A stretch of DNA of 64,000 bases from Bacteroidota bacterium. GTDB lineage: Bacteria > Bacteroidota > Rhodothermia > Rhodothermales > UBA10348. Below the pieces are notes generated by a model. The model was not told the DNA's origin. It saw only the letters and a list, made by a program, of their open reading frames with translations, and ran no database searches. Location: positions 1-64,000 of the forward strand of contig JAJCYR010000059.1 in assembly GCA_029262775.1 (NCBI GenBank), given 5' to 3'. Positions 9,585 to 19,656 of the stretch are shown here, in pieces; positions within the stretch are counted from its first letter, which is position 1; every line of letters begins with the position of its first letter. The position numbers and the translations under genes are program-made.

Positions 9585-10781
9585 CTATTGCACAACGATG
9601 GTTCGCGTACCCGTACCACAGGAGCCCCCGGCGCGAACCAGATATGCACCTGGCGCTACGCCTGCACTGGACCAAGTTACGTCAATAGACCGTCCCGGTA
9701 CACCGGCCGGACTGACATCCACCCAAATCCGGCGGCCGAGTGCATCGAATACTCCGGTCGTCACGGGATCCGTACACGGGTACACAATAGAAAACGTAGT
9801 CTGTCCGGACACCGGGTTCGGGAAGATGTCCAGCTCCGTGCCCACGGAACCCGGCACAGCAGGTTCATCATCCGTTCCGGTCGGCCCTGGCTCGCCAAAA
9901 TCTATCCGGCGGAGGACGCTGGGATGAAACGTCGTGGAGCCCAGCTCCACATCGTTCGTGTACAGGAACCGCCCTGACGGATCAAAAGAAATGGAGTTGG
10001 GAAAAGAAAACGTCGCCTGATCAAGCGGTCCGTCCGTGTTTCCGCGGACCTGGAATTGGCCTGCGAACAGTTCAACAGTTGGTAGATCGGGGGCGTCCGT
10101 CCGGAACCGGTAGATGGCGTGGGCCGCACGGGCCGTCACGTACACGTACTGGTCTGCATAGGCCAGGTTGTCGGCTTTTTCGCCCGGCACGGTGGCAATG
10201 ATCTCCAGGTTGGAGAGCGCCGGATTGATCCGAAAAACCGAGCCGTCATTGAGGTTGGAGACGTAAATCTGCCCCTCATCATCAATCGTCAGCCCGTTCG
10301 GGCAGTTGAAAAGCGTTGTCATGATCGTCTCGAGGAGTTGCCCATCGAGCGAATACTTCAGGACCGATTGGCCATTGCAACTGGCTACAATCAGATTCTC
10401 CTCGGCATCGAATGCCAGACCCGCGGGTCCATCGACGGATGCAAACAGCGACCGGGCCCCTGACGCGTCGATTCGGTCCACCCGGTTGGCGGAAAAACTC
10501 GACCAGAACAACTCTCCGGCTGCGTTGAAGGCCCCGCCGTTGCCGCCCGAAAGCGCCTCACTGAACAAAGACACGTCCCCCTCTGGCGTAATCTGATAGA
10601 GGGACGAGCCTGTCCCCGATCCATCCACGCCGAAATCGGCCACGTAAATCATGCCATCGGGAGCCACAAGGACGCCGCCTGATGCCGAGAACCCTGTCGC
10701 CAGTGTCGAAACATCCTGGCCGGACACGTGCGGTGCCCACCCAGCGACGAGGAGAAGGAGAATCGCATACCGAACCGCCAT
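9585..10781 (-). CDS. SMP-30/NHL beta-propeller secreted protein with T9SS C-terminal sorting domain
   Basis: DGMIYVADFGVDGSG, CPNGLTIDDEGQIYVSNLNDG repeats; C-term LDIFPNPVSGQTTFSIVYP...APGAYLVRAGGSCGTGTRTIVVQ. Confidence 0.85.
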   Translation of the reverse strand: MAVRYAILLLLVAGWAPHVSGQDVSTLATGFSASGGVLVAPDGMIYVADFGVDGSGTGSSLYQITPEGDVSLFSEALSGGNGGAFNAAGELFWSSFSANRVDRIDASGARSLFASVDGPAGLAFDAEENLIVASCNGQSVLKYSLDGQLLETIMTTLFNCPNGLTIDDEGQIYVSNLNDGSVFRINPALSNLEIIATVPGEKADNLAYADQYVYVTARAAHAIYRFRTDAPDLPTVELFAGQFQVRGNTDGPLDQATFSFPNSISFDPSGRFLYTNDVELGSTTFHPSVLRRIDFGEPGPTGTDDEPAVPGSVGTELDIFPNPVSGQTTFSIVYPCTDPVTTGVFDALGRRIWVDVSPAGVPGRSIDVTWSSAGVAPGAYLVRAGGSCGTGTRTIVVQ

Positions 10782-11032
10782 AACGTCACCCCGAGTTTAG
10801 TCCAGCTTAAGAACGACACCTGAGGCCCCGCAAGGCGTGTGAATACCGCGAGTGGTTCATTTCAGGGGTTGAACGGGAATGTTTTCCTACTCGGCCGCGA
10901 ATAAACGCCAGCCTTCCGGTCGCCATGGGAACGTACGACGACGTACAAAAAGGTTAGATATTATAGCAGGACCTTTGCCCGATTCGGGTTTACCATTCGG
11001 TGGTATCACCCAATATTCAAGAGAGGTCCACT

Positions 11033-11104
11033 ATGACTACGCTGTCGCCCCGACCCGTTGTGGTCGGTCTTGACGTCCACAAGGGGAGCCCGCTGATTGA
11101 TTAA
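11033..11104 (+). mobile_element. 5' remnant of an IS110-family transposase gene
   Basis: MTTLSPRPVVVGLDVHKGSPLID*; VVGLDVHK is the IS110 N-terminal (DEDD first Asp) signature. Confidence 0.5.
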
Positions 11105-11223
11105 CTCGATAACTATATCGATCCGAAAGTCTTCTTGTTGCGCAGGGCCCCCAATAACCGTCCGCAACTCAATCCCTACATTTACGTAGATGGATTTTTC
11201 GATACCAAAAACCCGCGTCCACC

Positions 11224-11547
11224 ATGAATCCTGTACTTGGCTCGTTTGAAGAACTCGTGCTCCTCGCCGTATGCGGATTGGGCGACGAAGCGTATGCCCC
11301 ATCCATTCAACGCCGCATCGAAGAAGGTGCCGGGCGCGATGCATCGATGGGTGCCATCTATACGGCGCTGGACCGCCTTCAACAAAAAGGGTACCTGCGG
11401 TCGCGATTAGGCTCGGCTACGCCAGTAAAGGGCGGACGAAGGAAGCGCTACTACGATGTCACAGGGACCGGCATGTCCGCCCTCTCGGCGGCAAATTCCA
11501 TTCGCCGAAGTCTGACATCACTCATTGAGGGTGGCCTTACGACATGA
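11224..11547 (+). CDS. PadR-family transcriptional regulator
   Basis: MNPVLGSFEELVLLAVCGLGDEAYAPSIQRRIEEGAGRDASMGAIYTALDRLQQKGYLRSRLG. Confidence 0.9.
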   Translation: MNPVLGSFEELVLLAVCGLGDEAYAPSIQRRIEEGAGRDASMGAIYTALDRLQQKGYLRSRLGSATPVKGGRRKRYYDVTGTGMSALSAANSIRRSLTSLIEGGLTT

Positions 11548-14165
11548 GCTGGGCGACACCTCCAGACCGGGCACGTCGGACGCTGCAGTTTTTCATGGGC
11601 GACGAGCGTGGCCTTTCGGCCGCGTGGGACCTGCACGACCTGTACGAACATCGCCTCGCCACGTCATCACACCAGGTTGCCAGCATCCGTTTTTGGCTGG
11701 ATGCTGCAAGCATCGCCATGCGTCCGAGACTATGGCGCACACGTACCTCAAACCACAGGCCAGTCATGATATCCAATCATTTCCGCACGGCTACGCGCCA
11801 CATGCGTCGGCACCCGGGTTTTTCCGGACTCACCATTGCAGGGTTGGGGGTAGGGCTGGCCTGTGTGTTGCTCATTTTCACCTTCCTTCGCCACGAGTGG
11901 TCATACGATACGCATCACCCCGACGCAGACCGGCTGTACCGCGTCACACTGGAAGATCTGGATGACAATACCCATTGGGCAGCCATCGGCCCGCCCGTCG
12001 GCCCAGCCCTCGCGGAATCCTACCCGGAAGTCGAGCAGGTAGCGAGGGTGTTCGCCATGGAAGGGTCCGTACTGCTCCGTGTCGGCGACCGGCAATTCAA
12101 GGAAGCAAATGGAGCGGCCGTGGATCCGGCGTTCCTGGAGCTGTTCCACTATCGTTTCCTCCATGGAGACAAAACCACCGCATTGCAGGATCCACGGTCA
12201 CTTGTCATCAGTGAAACGCTCGCCCGGAAGTATTTCGACCGAACGGACGTGGTCGGGGAGTCGATTGAACTTCCTCCGTTCGGCCCGCTGACGGTATCGG
12301 GCGTTTTTGCTACTCCCGACACACCGTCTCACCTTACCATCGACTTCATGGAATCCCTGGCCTTGAGTTTCGGGCCCGAAACGGGAGCAGCCCAAAGCCG
12401 TACGTGGGCGGGAATGCTGACGTATGTGCGCCTGAACAAGGGCTCAACGGGTACCGAGCTGGAGGCCCGCCTCCCAGGGTTCGTCGATTCATTTTTCGCA
12501 GGCATTCTACCCGACAACCCCAGGGATGCCGCACGCATATACCTGCAACCCGTCGAATCCATTCACTTGCATTCCAGCCTGGAAAAAGAATTCCAAGCCA
12601 ACGGGTCGGCGGCGGCCGTATACATTTTCTCGGTAGTGGCTCTGTTCATCCTGCTGATCGCGGCCGTCAATGCCATGAATTTGACAACTGCCCGTGCAAC
12701 GACCCGCCTGTCAGAGACGGCTGTACGAAAAACGTTCGGCGCGCGGCGCATGCAACTCGTGAATCAACTCATGGTCGAATCCTTGCTGCAGAGTGGGCTT
12801 GCCATGCTTCTTGCAGCCCTGCTTTTTGTGGTGGCACTTCCGGTTTTCAGTGGACTGACGGACCTCGCCATCACGTGGAGGGTCCTGCTCGAACCGGACA
12901 TTGCAAGCGTACTCGTCGGCGCTTCCCTGACCATTGGCTTCCTGGCCGGACTGTGGCCAGCCCTCCTGATCTCGTCCTTCTCTCCCATAGACGGATTGCG
13001 TGGATCGCGAGGAATGGCTGGAGGTGCCTCGACCGTCCGCAAAGGGCTTGTTGTGCTGCAATTCGCTGTCTCGATTTTCCTGATTGCCGGCGCCACGGTC
13101 GTATGGCAACAATTGACGCACGCGCTCACGGCCGATCTTGGATTCGACAGGGACCAAACCATGCTGGTGGACCTGACCGAGGAAGGCTCCCGGCTCATGA
13201 ATGAAAACCCGGAGACCCTGCGGAATGCCCTGTTGTCGCACCCGAACGTAGCCGCCATTTCCCGGACGTCGGATCTACCGGGTGAGCGCTACAGCATGGA
13301 ATCGTTCCGGATCGAAGGCTCCTCGGACGATGAAGACCCGTACATGCGTGTCTCATGGACGGCCGATCATGACATCGTGGATGCACTCGGTTTGAAGTTG
13401 ATCGCGGGTCGTTCCTTTTCCCGCCACGAACCCATGGATTCGACGGCCTGGGTCATCAATGTATCAGCGGCCCAGCGCTTTGGCCTGTCCCCGGAAGACG
13501 CCGTTGGCCGGGTTGTCGAATGGGGATCCCGTTACTCCGGCCCGGTCGTAGGCGTCGTGGAAGATTTCAACATTTTCTCGTTCCATCGCTCCATAGAACC
13601 ACTCGTGATTCCGCTGCGGCCGGCAGGCGGTGGAAATGTCATCATACGTTTCGCCGAAGCCTCCCCTGTAGCATTCGTCGAAGACGTCGAGTCCATTTTC
13701 AATGATGTGCTGCCCGGCGAGCTGTTCTCCTACGAGTTCATGGATGACCGCATGGCTGCATTGTACGATCAGGACGAACGCATGCGTTCCATTATCACGT
13801 GGTTCTCCGGGCTCGCGATTCTCGTCGCATGCCTGGGCCTCTTCGGCTTGGCGGCCTATTCGGTGACTCGACGAACACCTGAAATCGGCGTCCGGAAAGT
13901 CCTGGGTGCCAGCATGACAGACATCGTCCGCCTGGTGTCACAGGAGTACATCCTGCTGGTTGGCGTCGCGTTCGTGCTCGCCGCGCCTGTTACGTGGATT
14001 GTCCTGTCCCGCTGGCTCGACACCTTTGCCTACAAACTGGACCTCACGGTATGGCCCATTCTGGTCGCTGGATTGCTGGCCATGGTGTTTGCCATCGTGA
14101 CGGTTGGGGGTCATGCGCTGCAGGCGTCGCATATCAACCCGGCAACGGCCATCAAGAGGGAGTAA
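11544..14165 (+). CDS. FtsX/MacB-like ABC transporter permease with N-terminal prefix domain
   Basis: Start overlaps PadR stop (ATGA); RRTPEIGVRKVLGASMTDIVRLVSQEYILLVGVAFVLAAPVTWIVLSRWL. Confidence 0.9.
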   Translation: MSWATPPDRARRTLQFFMGDERGLSAAWDLHDLYEHRLATSSHQVASIRFWLDAASIAMRPRLWRTRTSNHRPVMISNHFRTATRHMRRHPGFSGLTIAGLGVGLACVLLIFTFLRHEWSYDTHHPDADRLYRVTLEDLDDNTHWAAIGPPVGPALAESYPEVEQVARVFAMEGSVLLRVGDRQFKEANGAAVDPAFLELFHYRFLHGDKTTALQDPRSLVISETLARKYFDRTDVVGESIELPPFGPLTVSGVFATPDTPSHLTIDFMESLALSFGPETGAAQSRTWAGMLTYVRLNKGSTGTELEARLPGFVDSFFAGILPDNPRDAARIYLQPVESIHLHSSLEKEFQANGSAAAVYIFSVVALFILLIAAVNAMNLTTARATTRLSETAVRKTFGARRMQLVNQLMVESLLQSGLAMLLAALLFVVALPVFSGLTDLAITWRVLLEPDIASVLVGASLTIGFLAGLWPALLISSFSPIDGLRGSRGMAGGASTVRKGLVVLQFAVSIFLIAGATVVWQQLTHALTADLGFDRDQTMLVDLTEEGSRLMNENPETLRNALLSHPNVAAISRTSDLPGERYSMESFRIEGSSDDEDPYMRVSWTADHDIVDALGLKLIAGRSFSRHEPMDSTAWVINVSAAQRFGLSPEDAVGRVVEWGSRYSGPVVGVVEDFNIFSFHRSIEPLVIPLRPAGGGNVIIRFAEASPVAFVEDVESIFNDVLPGELFSYEFMDDRMAALYDQDERMRSIITWFSGLAILVACLGLFGLAAYSVTRRTPEIGVRKVLGASMTDIVRLVSQEYILLVGVAFVLAAPVTWIVLSRWLDTFAYKLDLTVWPILVAGLLAMVFAIVTVGGHALQASHINPATAIKRE

Positions 14166-15300
14166 GCGACTCCGAGAGCGCCCGCATATCCCTGGTGTGC
14201 TGGATCTGGAGAAGGCTGCCCCCGATAATTCCCGTAATGGAGCCGACAACGAGCACCGCCAGCATATTCGGGAGCGTAAACATTTCTGCGCCAGCATCGG
14301 CCGAACGCAAGGCTTGTTGCCATGGTTCAAGATGATACAAGAACAGCAGCAGGACGCCGTTGAGCACAGATGCAGCTCCGGCCGCAGACAGCGACCAGCC
14401 CATAAGCCCTGCCCACCGTGCTTTGCCCCAAGCGACGCAACCTGTTCCGAGCATGACGGATGCTGGAATGCCCAGTACGATCGTCGCTCCGACCCGGAAA
14501 TAGATTGATGGAGCCATGAAGGAAAAGGCGAGCAGCGTAAGGAGTATTCCAGCCCCGGAAGCGAGGAAGACACCCACAATCTGAAGAAAATCGCTGGGGT
14601 TCTTCCCCACGGCACGGACTCTGGCCAACTGCCGACGCTGTTCCATCCATTCTTTCATTGATTCGATATTTCCGTCGAAATAGTCGTTCGCAATCGGTCG
14701 GAACAGAAAGAACGCCAGCACTCCGAGGCTGACCAGGCCGATCAGCGACATCAGGCGCATGGCAGGCACGAACACCAGTCCGGCAATCGAACCGAACGCA
14801 ATCAATCCAACGTACAACTTCCGGCTCCAGGGCCTTCCTTTCAGAATGAAGACTCCGCACGTCACCCCCACTCCAGCGCTCAAAATGGATTGAAAGAGCA
14901 GCCCTGTCCTGGAATACCCCATTGATTCAATCAGATCCATTCCATGGCCATCCAGCAATTGCAGCAGGCTGAGCATTGAGAACGCGCCCGACGCGATGAT
15001 ATACCAGCCAACAATCGTGATACTGAGAGGGCGATACCTGCGTAATGCGCCCGGTATGGTCAGGGTGTTCCGGCAATCATTCGGGGCCCGGCTGTTCTGA
15101 AAACGTGGCGAGTGTGTCACTGGACTTACTCGCACCGAAGCACATCGGCCGGGTTCGTGCGGACCAAACGGCGCGTCTGCAACGACAGGGACACCGCAGC
15201 CAGCGCAGCGACCAACAGGTTCGCCAGAATGAAGGGCTGTACGCTCATCGGAATTTCCATTGGTGCCAAGGAAAGCGCCGCACTGAGTACCAGCCAGCAC
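14152..15300 (-). CDS. multi-TM membrane protein; start uncertain
   Basis: Hydrophobic ORF between converging permease genes; N-terminal 60-80 aa of the ORF overlap the neighbouring gene and may not be coding. Confidence 0.5.
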   Translation of the reverse strand: MLAGTQCGAFLGTNGNSDERTALHSGEPVGRCAGCGVPVVADAPFGPHEPGRCASVRVSPVTHSPRFQNSRAPNDCRNTLTIPGALRRYRPLSITIVGWYIIASGAFSMLSLLQLLDGHGMDLIESMGYSRTGLLFQSILSAGVGVTCGVFILKGRPWSRKLYVGLIAFGSIAGLVFVPAMRLMSLIGLVSLGVLAFFLFRPIANDYFDGNIESMKEWMEQRRQLARVRAVGKNPSDFLQIVGVFLASGAGILLTLLAFSFMAPSIYFRVGATIVLGIPASVMLGTGCVAWGKARWAGLMGWSLSAAGAASVLNGVLLLFLYHLEPWQQALRSADAGAEMFTLPNMLAVLVVGSITGIIGGSLLQIQHTRDMRALSESLTPS

Positions 15301-17660
15301 ACCGGGGTGGCAATGCAGGTGGCGGTCAGCAGCATGTACAGGAAGCCGCGATTGACGAGGAACACGACGTTCAGCGGTGACGCCCCCATGGTCTTGCGGA
15401 TGCCGACCTCCTTCATTCTGCGGGCGGCGCGTTGCGCAGCCATGCCAAACAAGCCCATGCAGGAGATGAAAAGGGCAAACAGACCCAGAAAGCGTGTCAA
15501 CTGGACGGTGAGCCGCAGAATGAGGTCGTATTCCATGAACACATCGACCTGTCGGAAGCTTTCGACCGATTCGGCGGGTTGGAACGCTTCATCCGGCGTG
15601 CGGACCGCCATGAAGCGGAACTCGGCGTCGGATACCAGTCCGAACACAACAGGAAACGCCGATCCTTCGAGCGGATAGATCATGAAGTCCTCGACCATTC
15701 CGACAACCTGGAAAAGCTGCTCGCCCATCCGCACTTCCATCCCGATCGGGTCGAGCCAACCTCGCTCAGTCGCGAAGGTCCGGTTGATGACGATCGCTGT
15801 TGAGCTGTCTGCCGCGACATCGACCCCGAACGCACGGCCGGCTGCGACCTCCAGACCCATCGTGGACAGATACTCCGGACCGACGCCAAAGAAGATGGCC
15901 TGTGCTTCCGTGCCCTCCGTGTCGACAGATATCATCTTTCGCGTCGATCCTATATGATGCGCCGCCCCGGCCACACTCGCCACGTGTGACAGTCCAGAAA
16001 CGTCCTGTCGCATCCTGGTAAAATCACCGGGAGTCGATACCGGGACCATGACGACGCCTTCCTCGTCGTATCCCCAATCCTTGTCCGTCAGTGCATTGTC
16101 CATGGAAACCAGGAACAGGGCAATGCTGATGGTCATGATGGTCAGCACGAATTGCACGGTCGTGAGGATGGCCATGAGCCCCTTTTTTTCAGCCAATTTC
16201 AGCTTGCCGCGAAGGATTTCGACAGGCTGGAACGAGGACACATAAAACGCAGGGTAGGCACCGGAGACCAATCCGATGAACGCGAGCGCCCCGATCAGGA
16301 AGGCCCAGATACCGGGGTTGCTGAACAGATCCACGTTGAGTGCCATATTCGTGGATTCATAAAACCACGGGAGCACGACGGTCTGGGCAATCAACAGCCC
16401 GCCGAGCAGCGCTACCGAACACAACACCAGGTTTTCCGTCAGGAACTGCGTGACCAGTTGCCGCTTTTCGGCGCCTGACGCCTTGCGGATACCGATTTCC
16501 CGGAGCCGGCGATGTACCGAGCCGAGAGAAATCGTGATGTAGTTGAAACACACAATGAGCAGAACCAGCAGCCCGACCACGCCGACTCCTATCGATTCCC
16601 AGACGGGCGGCGCGCTCAACAACCGGTCATGGATAGCCCAGGCCGTGAATGGATTCGGATTCCGTACGTTATCGAGGAAATAGGAGCGTACCTGCTGCAC
16701 CTGATTCGCGTCGTTCTGGGCCGATACGTAGTTCGCCAATTGTGCCTCGACAGCCTCGGCATCGACCGGGCTCCTGAGCAGGATGAACGTGCCATCGGCG
16801 AACGTTGCCCAGTCCGCCGGATCGGGCCCGCCGGTTGCTGACAGCTTCTCGAAGCTGACCAGGAAATCGAACTTCAAGCTGGACTTCAGCGGAAATGGGG
16901 CGGAGACGCCTCGGACCACAAGGGTCTCCGTGCGTCCGTTTCCGTACGTCAACACCACCTCTTTCCCGACTGGATCGGTGCCGCTGAAATACTTTCTGGC
17001 CATTTTCTGGCTGATGACGACGCCCGAAGGGTCTACGAGCGCCGAGCCTTCTCCGCTTTCCAGCGGAAACGTGAGCATGTCGAAAAAGCCGTCGTCTGCG
17101 AAAGAGAGTGTCTCCCGGAATTGGTCATCGCCGGATTGGACCATGACCTCCTGCTCGGAATAGCGGACAGCCCGTTCAATTTGAGGAATTTCAGTCGCCA
17201 GCAGGGGTCCCAAAGGCGTAGGCGATGTACCGAACGTGTACGTTTCACCATCTTCTTCTACTGCGTGGCCGATGAGGTATGTGCGATCTCCATTGACATG
17301 AAAGTCCTCGAACGTATTGATCTCCTGCGTGAACAGGAAAATCACCAGTGCTATACCGATGGCACCTGAAAGTCCGGCAATGTTGATGACGGACGAGACT
17401 TTGTCCTTGCGCAATGCACGAAAGCCAAGAACGAGGTAACTCTTGAACATGATCAGTTGCCACAGTGCTCGTTCGGCCAGCTGATCGGGCAACAGTCGAA
17501 GGACCTGTCCGCGGTACCACCAGCGCGCCCGCTGCTCTCCATGCTCTGCTGCCAGGTCGTTGAAATACTCTTCGAAATCGCCAAGCGGCGTATTGCCTTC
17601 GTCGTTCAGCAGCCAGCCGAGCAACCAGGCGGCCAGGCGTGGTGGTTTGTGGAATTCCAT
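15126..17660 (-). CDS. FtsX/MacB-like ABC transporter permease with permease prefix domain
   Basis: MEFHKPPRLAAWLLGWLLNDEGNTPLGDFEEYFNDLAAEHGEQRARWWY; FKSYLVLGFRALRKDKVSSVINIAGLSGAIGIALVIFLF. Confidence 0.9.
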   Translation of the reverse strand: MEFHKPPRLAAWLLGWLLNDEGNTPLGDFEEYFNDLAAEHGEQRARWWYRGQVLRLLPDQLAERALWQLIMFKSYLVLGFRALRKDKVSSVINIAGLSGAIGIALVIFLFTQEINTFEDFHVNGDRTYLIGHAVEEDGETYTFGTSPTPLGPLLATEIPQIERAVRYSEQEVMVQSGDDQFRETLSFADDGFFDMLTFPLESGEGSALVDPSGVVISQKMARKYFSGTDPVGKEVVLTYGNGRTETLVVRGVSAPFPLKSSLKFDFLVSFEKLSATGGPDPADWATFADGTFILLRSPVDAEAVEAQLANYVSAQNDANQVQQVRSYFLDNVRNPNPFTAWAIHDRLLSAPPVWESIGVGVVGLLVLLIVCFNYITISLGSVHRRLREIGIRKASGAEKRQLVTQFLTENLVLCSVALLGGLLIAQTVVLPWFYESTNMALNVDLFSNPGIWAFLIGALAFIGLVSGAYPAFYVSSFQPVEILRGKLKLAEKKGLMAILTTVQFVLTIMTISIALFLVSMDNALTDKDWGYDEEGVVMVPVSTPGDFTRMRQDVSGLSHVASVAGAAHHIGSTRKMISVDTEGTEAQAIFFGVGPEYLSTMGLEVAAGRAFGVDVAADSSTAIVINRTFATERGWLDPIGMEVRMGEQLFQVVGMVEDFMIYPLEGSAFPVVFGLVSDAEFRFMAVRTPDEAFQPAESVESFRQVDVFMEYDLILRLTVQLTRFLGLFALFISCMGLFGMAAQRAARRMKEVGIRKTMGASPLNVVFLVNRGFLYMLLTATCIATPVCWLVLSAALSLAPMEIPMSVQPFILANLLVAALAAVSLSLQTRRLVRTNPADVLRCE

Positions 17661-17665
17661 ATGTC

Positions 17666-17989
17666 TCAGCCCTCCGTTGCCAGCCCGTGAATTCCGGCCC
17701 ACATGGCAGACTCCACCGTTCGGATTTCAAGCAGTGCCCGCCGGCCACGCGGCGTCAATGTGTAAATCCGCTTCGGTCGCCCGCCGCGCTTGCTTTCCGG
17801 TTCGGACAGACTCGACGCTACGAGGCGCTTTTTTGCCAGGCGACTCAGGGGCGTATAGACGGAACTCAGCGACCAATTTTGTCCGGTTCTGGACGACACC
17901 TGCTCACGGATGGACAAGCTGTATGCGTCGTCCTGGAGCTTCCAAATGGCCAGCATGACGAATTCTTCCGGCCGCGTGAGTAGCTTCAT
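17666..17989 (-). CDS. PadR-family transcriptional regulator
   Basis: MKLLTRPEEFVMLAIWKLQDDAYSLSIREQVSSRTGQNWSLSSVYTPLSRLAKKRLVAS. Confidence 0.9.
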   Translation of the reverse strand: MKLLTRPEEFVMLAIWKLQDDAYSLSIREQVSSRTGQNWSLSSVYTPLSRLAKKRLVASSLSEPESKRGGRPKRIYTLTPRGRRALLEIRTVESAMWAGIHGLATEG

Positions 17990-18002
17990 GGGGCTATCTA
18001 TT

Positions 18003-18050
18003 CATAGTGAAACAACCCGATACGACAAATGGGGCTTTTGTTTCACTATG
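18003..18050. promoter_or_regulatory. 13-bp perfect inverted repeat upstream of padR
   Basis: CATAGTGAAACAA-(22 nt)-TTGTTTCACTATG between hipA 3' end and padR start. Confidence 0.6.
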
Positions 18051-18074
18051 CGTGGAAAACTGGTCTATTTGTCC

Positions 18075-19319
18075 TCACGCCCCGAGGGCGTACGGATTCA
18101 GGAATTGTCGACCCCATAGAAAAGTACGCTCGGCGGTTGTCAAGCATGCTTCGTCAGCGGTTTCGTCCCAACGTTCCCGAATGGTCTGTACCTGATGGTC
18201 CACGATGGTGCGCGCCGCTTCCGGGGAAAGATGGAAGCTCGCCGCGGCATCCACACAAACGTCCAGCCTGCTTAAACGGCTGTCTTCGTGAATGCGCATG
18301 GCCTGGGTGGCCTCGCCTCCGGTCCGGAGCTGCGGGCAGATGTCGTACGCTGGTGTCAGTCGCAGGTGGTTTCCGTCCCAGAATGCAGCATGATTCCGCG
18401 CATGATCGTCTGTATTGCCGCACAATACGTTGAATACCAAACGCCCAAACAGATCGCGAAGCGTACGATCCGGCTCAACGAATGAATGCCGCACGACATC
18501 GGCAAATCGTTCGTAGCTGGCGTACCTCGCCATCATTTCATCCAATTCGAGCAGCGTCAACGCCGAAAGCATGAGCCGTCGCATGTGGCCGCCGGGCGCC
18601 GGCTCGCGATCGAACCGCTTCACCAAGAGGACGTCCTTTCCAGCCGCCCGTACCAGTCTGACATCGGCGACCTCAATGCCGACATGGGCCGCCAGACGCA
18701 TCGCTGCGAACTCTGCCTTCACGATGGGAAACAGGTCCGTGTTCGACGAGAACTTGGCGATGTAAGGGGTGTCGTCGTCTTTCAGAATGGCCTTGGGCCG
18801 AGCTCCACCAATCGATGAACCATGCAGCAGCGCCGTACCCAACCCTTCAGGAAGTGGCAGGCCCCGTTCTACCCGATCGGCTGCCTCCATCAGATCCTCC
18901 AGCGTTGCCGAGTCGTCGACTCGCGCCTCGTAATCAGACGCCGAGCGCTGGAAGTCCACCGCTCCTATCCTATCCGATCCGGACTGAAGCAGGTATGTCA
19001 ATTCGTCGATGTTGCCCGGATCGGCGTCCGGACCGCTGCGGCCTGTCAGTCGATTCAGAATTACCCGCCGGCCCCATGCATCGGGTGCCGCATCTCGGAT
19101 GCACCCTGGCATGGAAAGCCCAGGCACGAGCGGCAGCAGACCTTCCGTCAGCGGCAACTCGCGGGCCGAAAGAGGAATGGCCGTTGGGCGTTCAAGGTAG
19201 CTCCTTCCATAGTTGAATTGCAGTCCGCTCAGAGTCCGTACCAGCCGACCTGCCACCACCGGCCGCACAGCTCCCGGCAACCATATCCAGACAAACGCTT
19301 CCCGATCAGAAGTCATCAT
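18075..19319 (-). CDS. hipA: HipA-like Ser/Thr kinase toxin
   Basis: GCIRDAAPDAWGRRVI, SIGGARPKAILKDDDTPYIAKFSS, NTDDHARNHAAFWDGNHLRLTPAYDICP motifs. Confidence 0.9.
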   Translation of the reverse strand: MMTSDREAFVWIWLPGAVRPVVAGRLVRTLSGLQFNYGRSYLERPTAIPLSARELPLTEGLLPLVPGLSMPGCIRDAAPDAWGRRVILNRLTGRSGPDADPGNIDELTYLLQSGSDRIGAVDFQRSASDYEARVDDSATLEDLMEAADRVERGLPLPEGLGTALLHGSSIGGARPKAILKDDDTPYIAKFSSNTDLFPIVKAEFAAMRLAAHVGIEVADVRLVRAAGKDVLLVKRFDREPAPGGHMRRLMLSALTLLELDEMMARYASYERFADVVRHSFVEPDRTLRDLFGRLVFNVLCGNTDDHARNHAAFWDGNHLRLTPAYDICPQLRTGGEATQAMRIHEDSRLSRLDVCVDAAASFHLSPEAARTIVDHQVQTIRERWDETADEACLTTAERTFLWGRQFLNPYALGA

Positions 19320-19644
19320 GTACCTCTTCATCAGGCTTCCGGATTGACTTGGGAAGGAGTGACAAGCGATCGGAAACCTGACGGTCCAAGCCCCGCAACC
19401 CTGACACATCGGGTTCAAACAACGTAACTCCGACGATGACGGCCAGCTCGAATACGACACCTATTTCGCACCGAGGGTCACCTTTTTCTACGCGGTACAG
19501 CATGTCTCTCGAAATGCCGGCTCGCTCCGCCAATTCCGCGGTCGTCATCTTGCGCTCAATCCGGCCCGCCCGGATGAGTTTGCCCAGAATGCCCAGTGCC
19601 AGGCGGGCGGGTGGCGAGAGTGTCCTTGTACGATTCGTTGCCAT
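19306..19644 (-). CDS. hipB: HipB-like Xre antitoxin/regulator
   Basis: IRAGRIERKMTTAELAERAGISRDMLYRVEKGDPRCEIGVVFELAVIVGV; overlaps hipA start by 14 nt. Confidence 0.85.
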   Translation of the reverse strand: MATNRTRTLSPPARLALGILGKLIRAGRIERKMTTAELAERAGISRDMLYRVEKGDPRCEIGVVFELAVIVGVTLFEPDVSGLRGLDRQVSDRLSLLPKSIRKPDEEVHDDF

Positions 19645-19656
19645 ATTGCCTTACCT

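Noticed and set aside
18075-19644. hipBA as a novel system
   Set aside because: Clear canonical HipB/HipA architecture; only the operator arrangement merits a note
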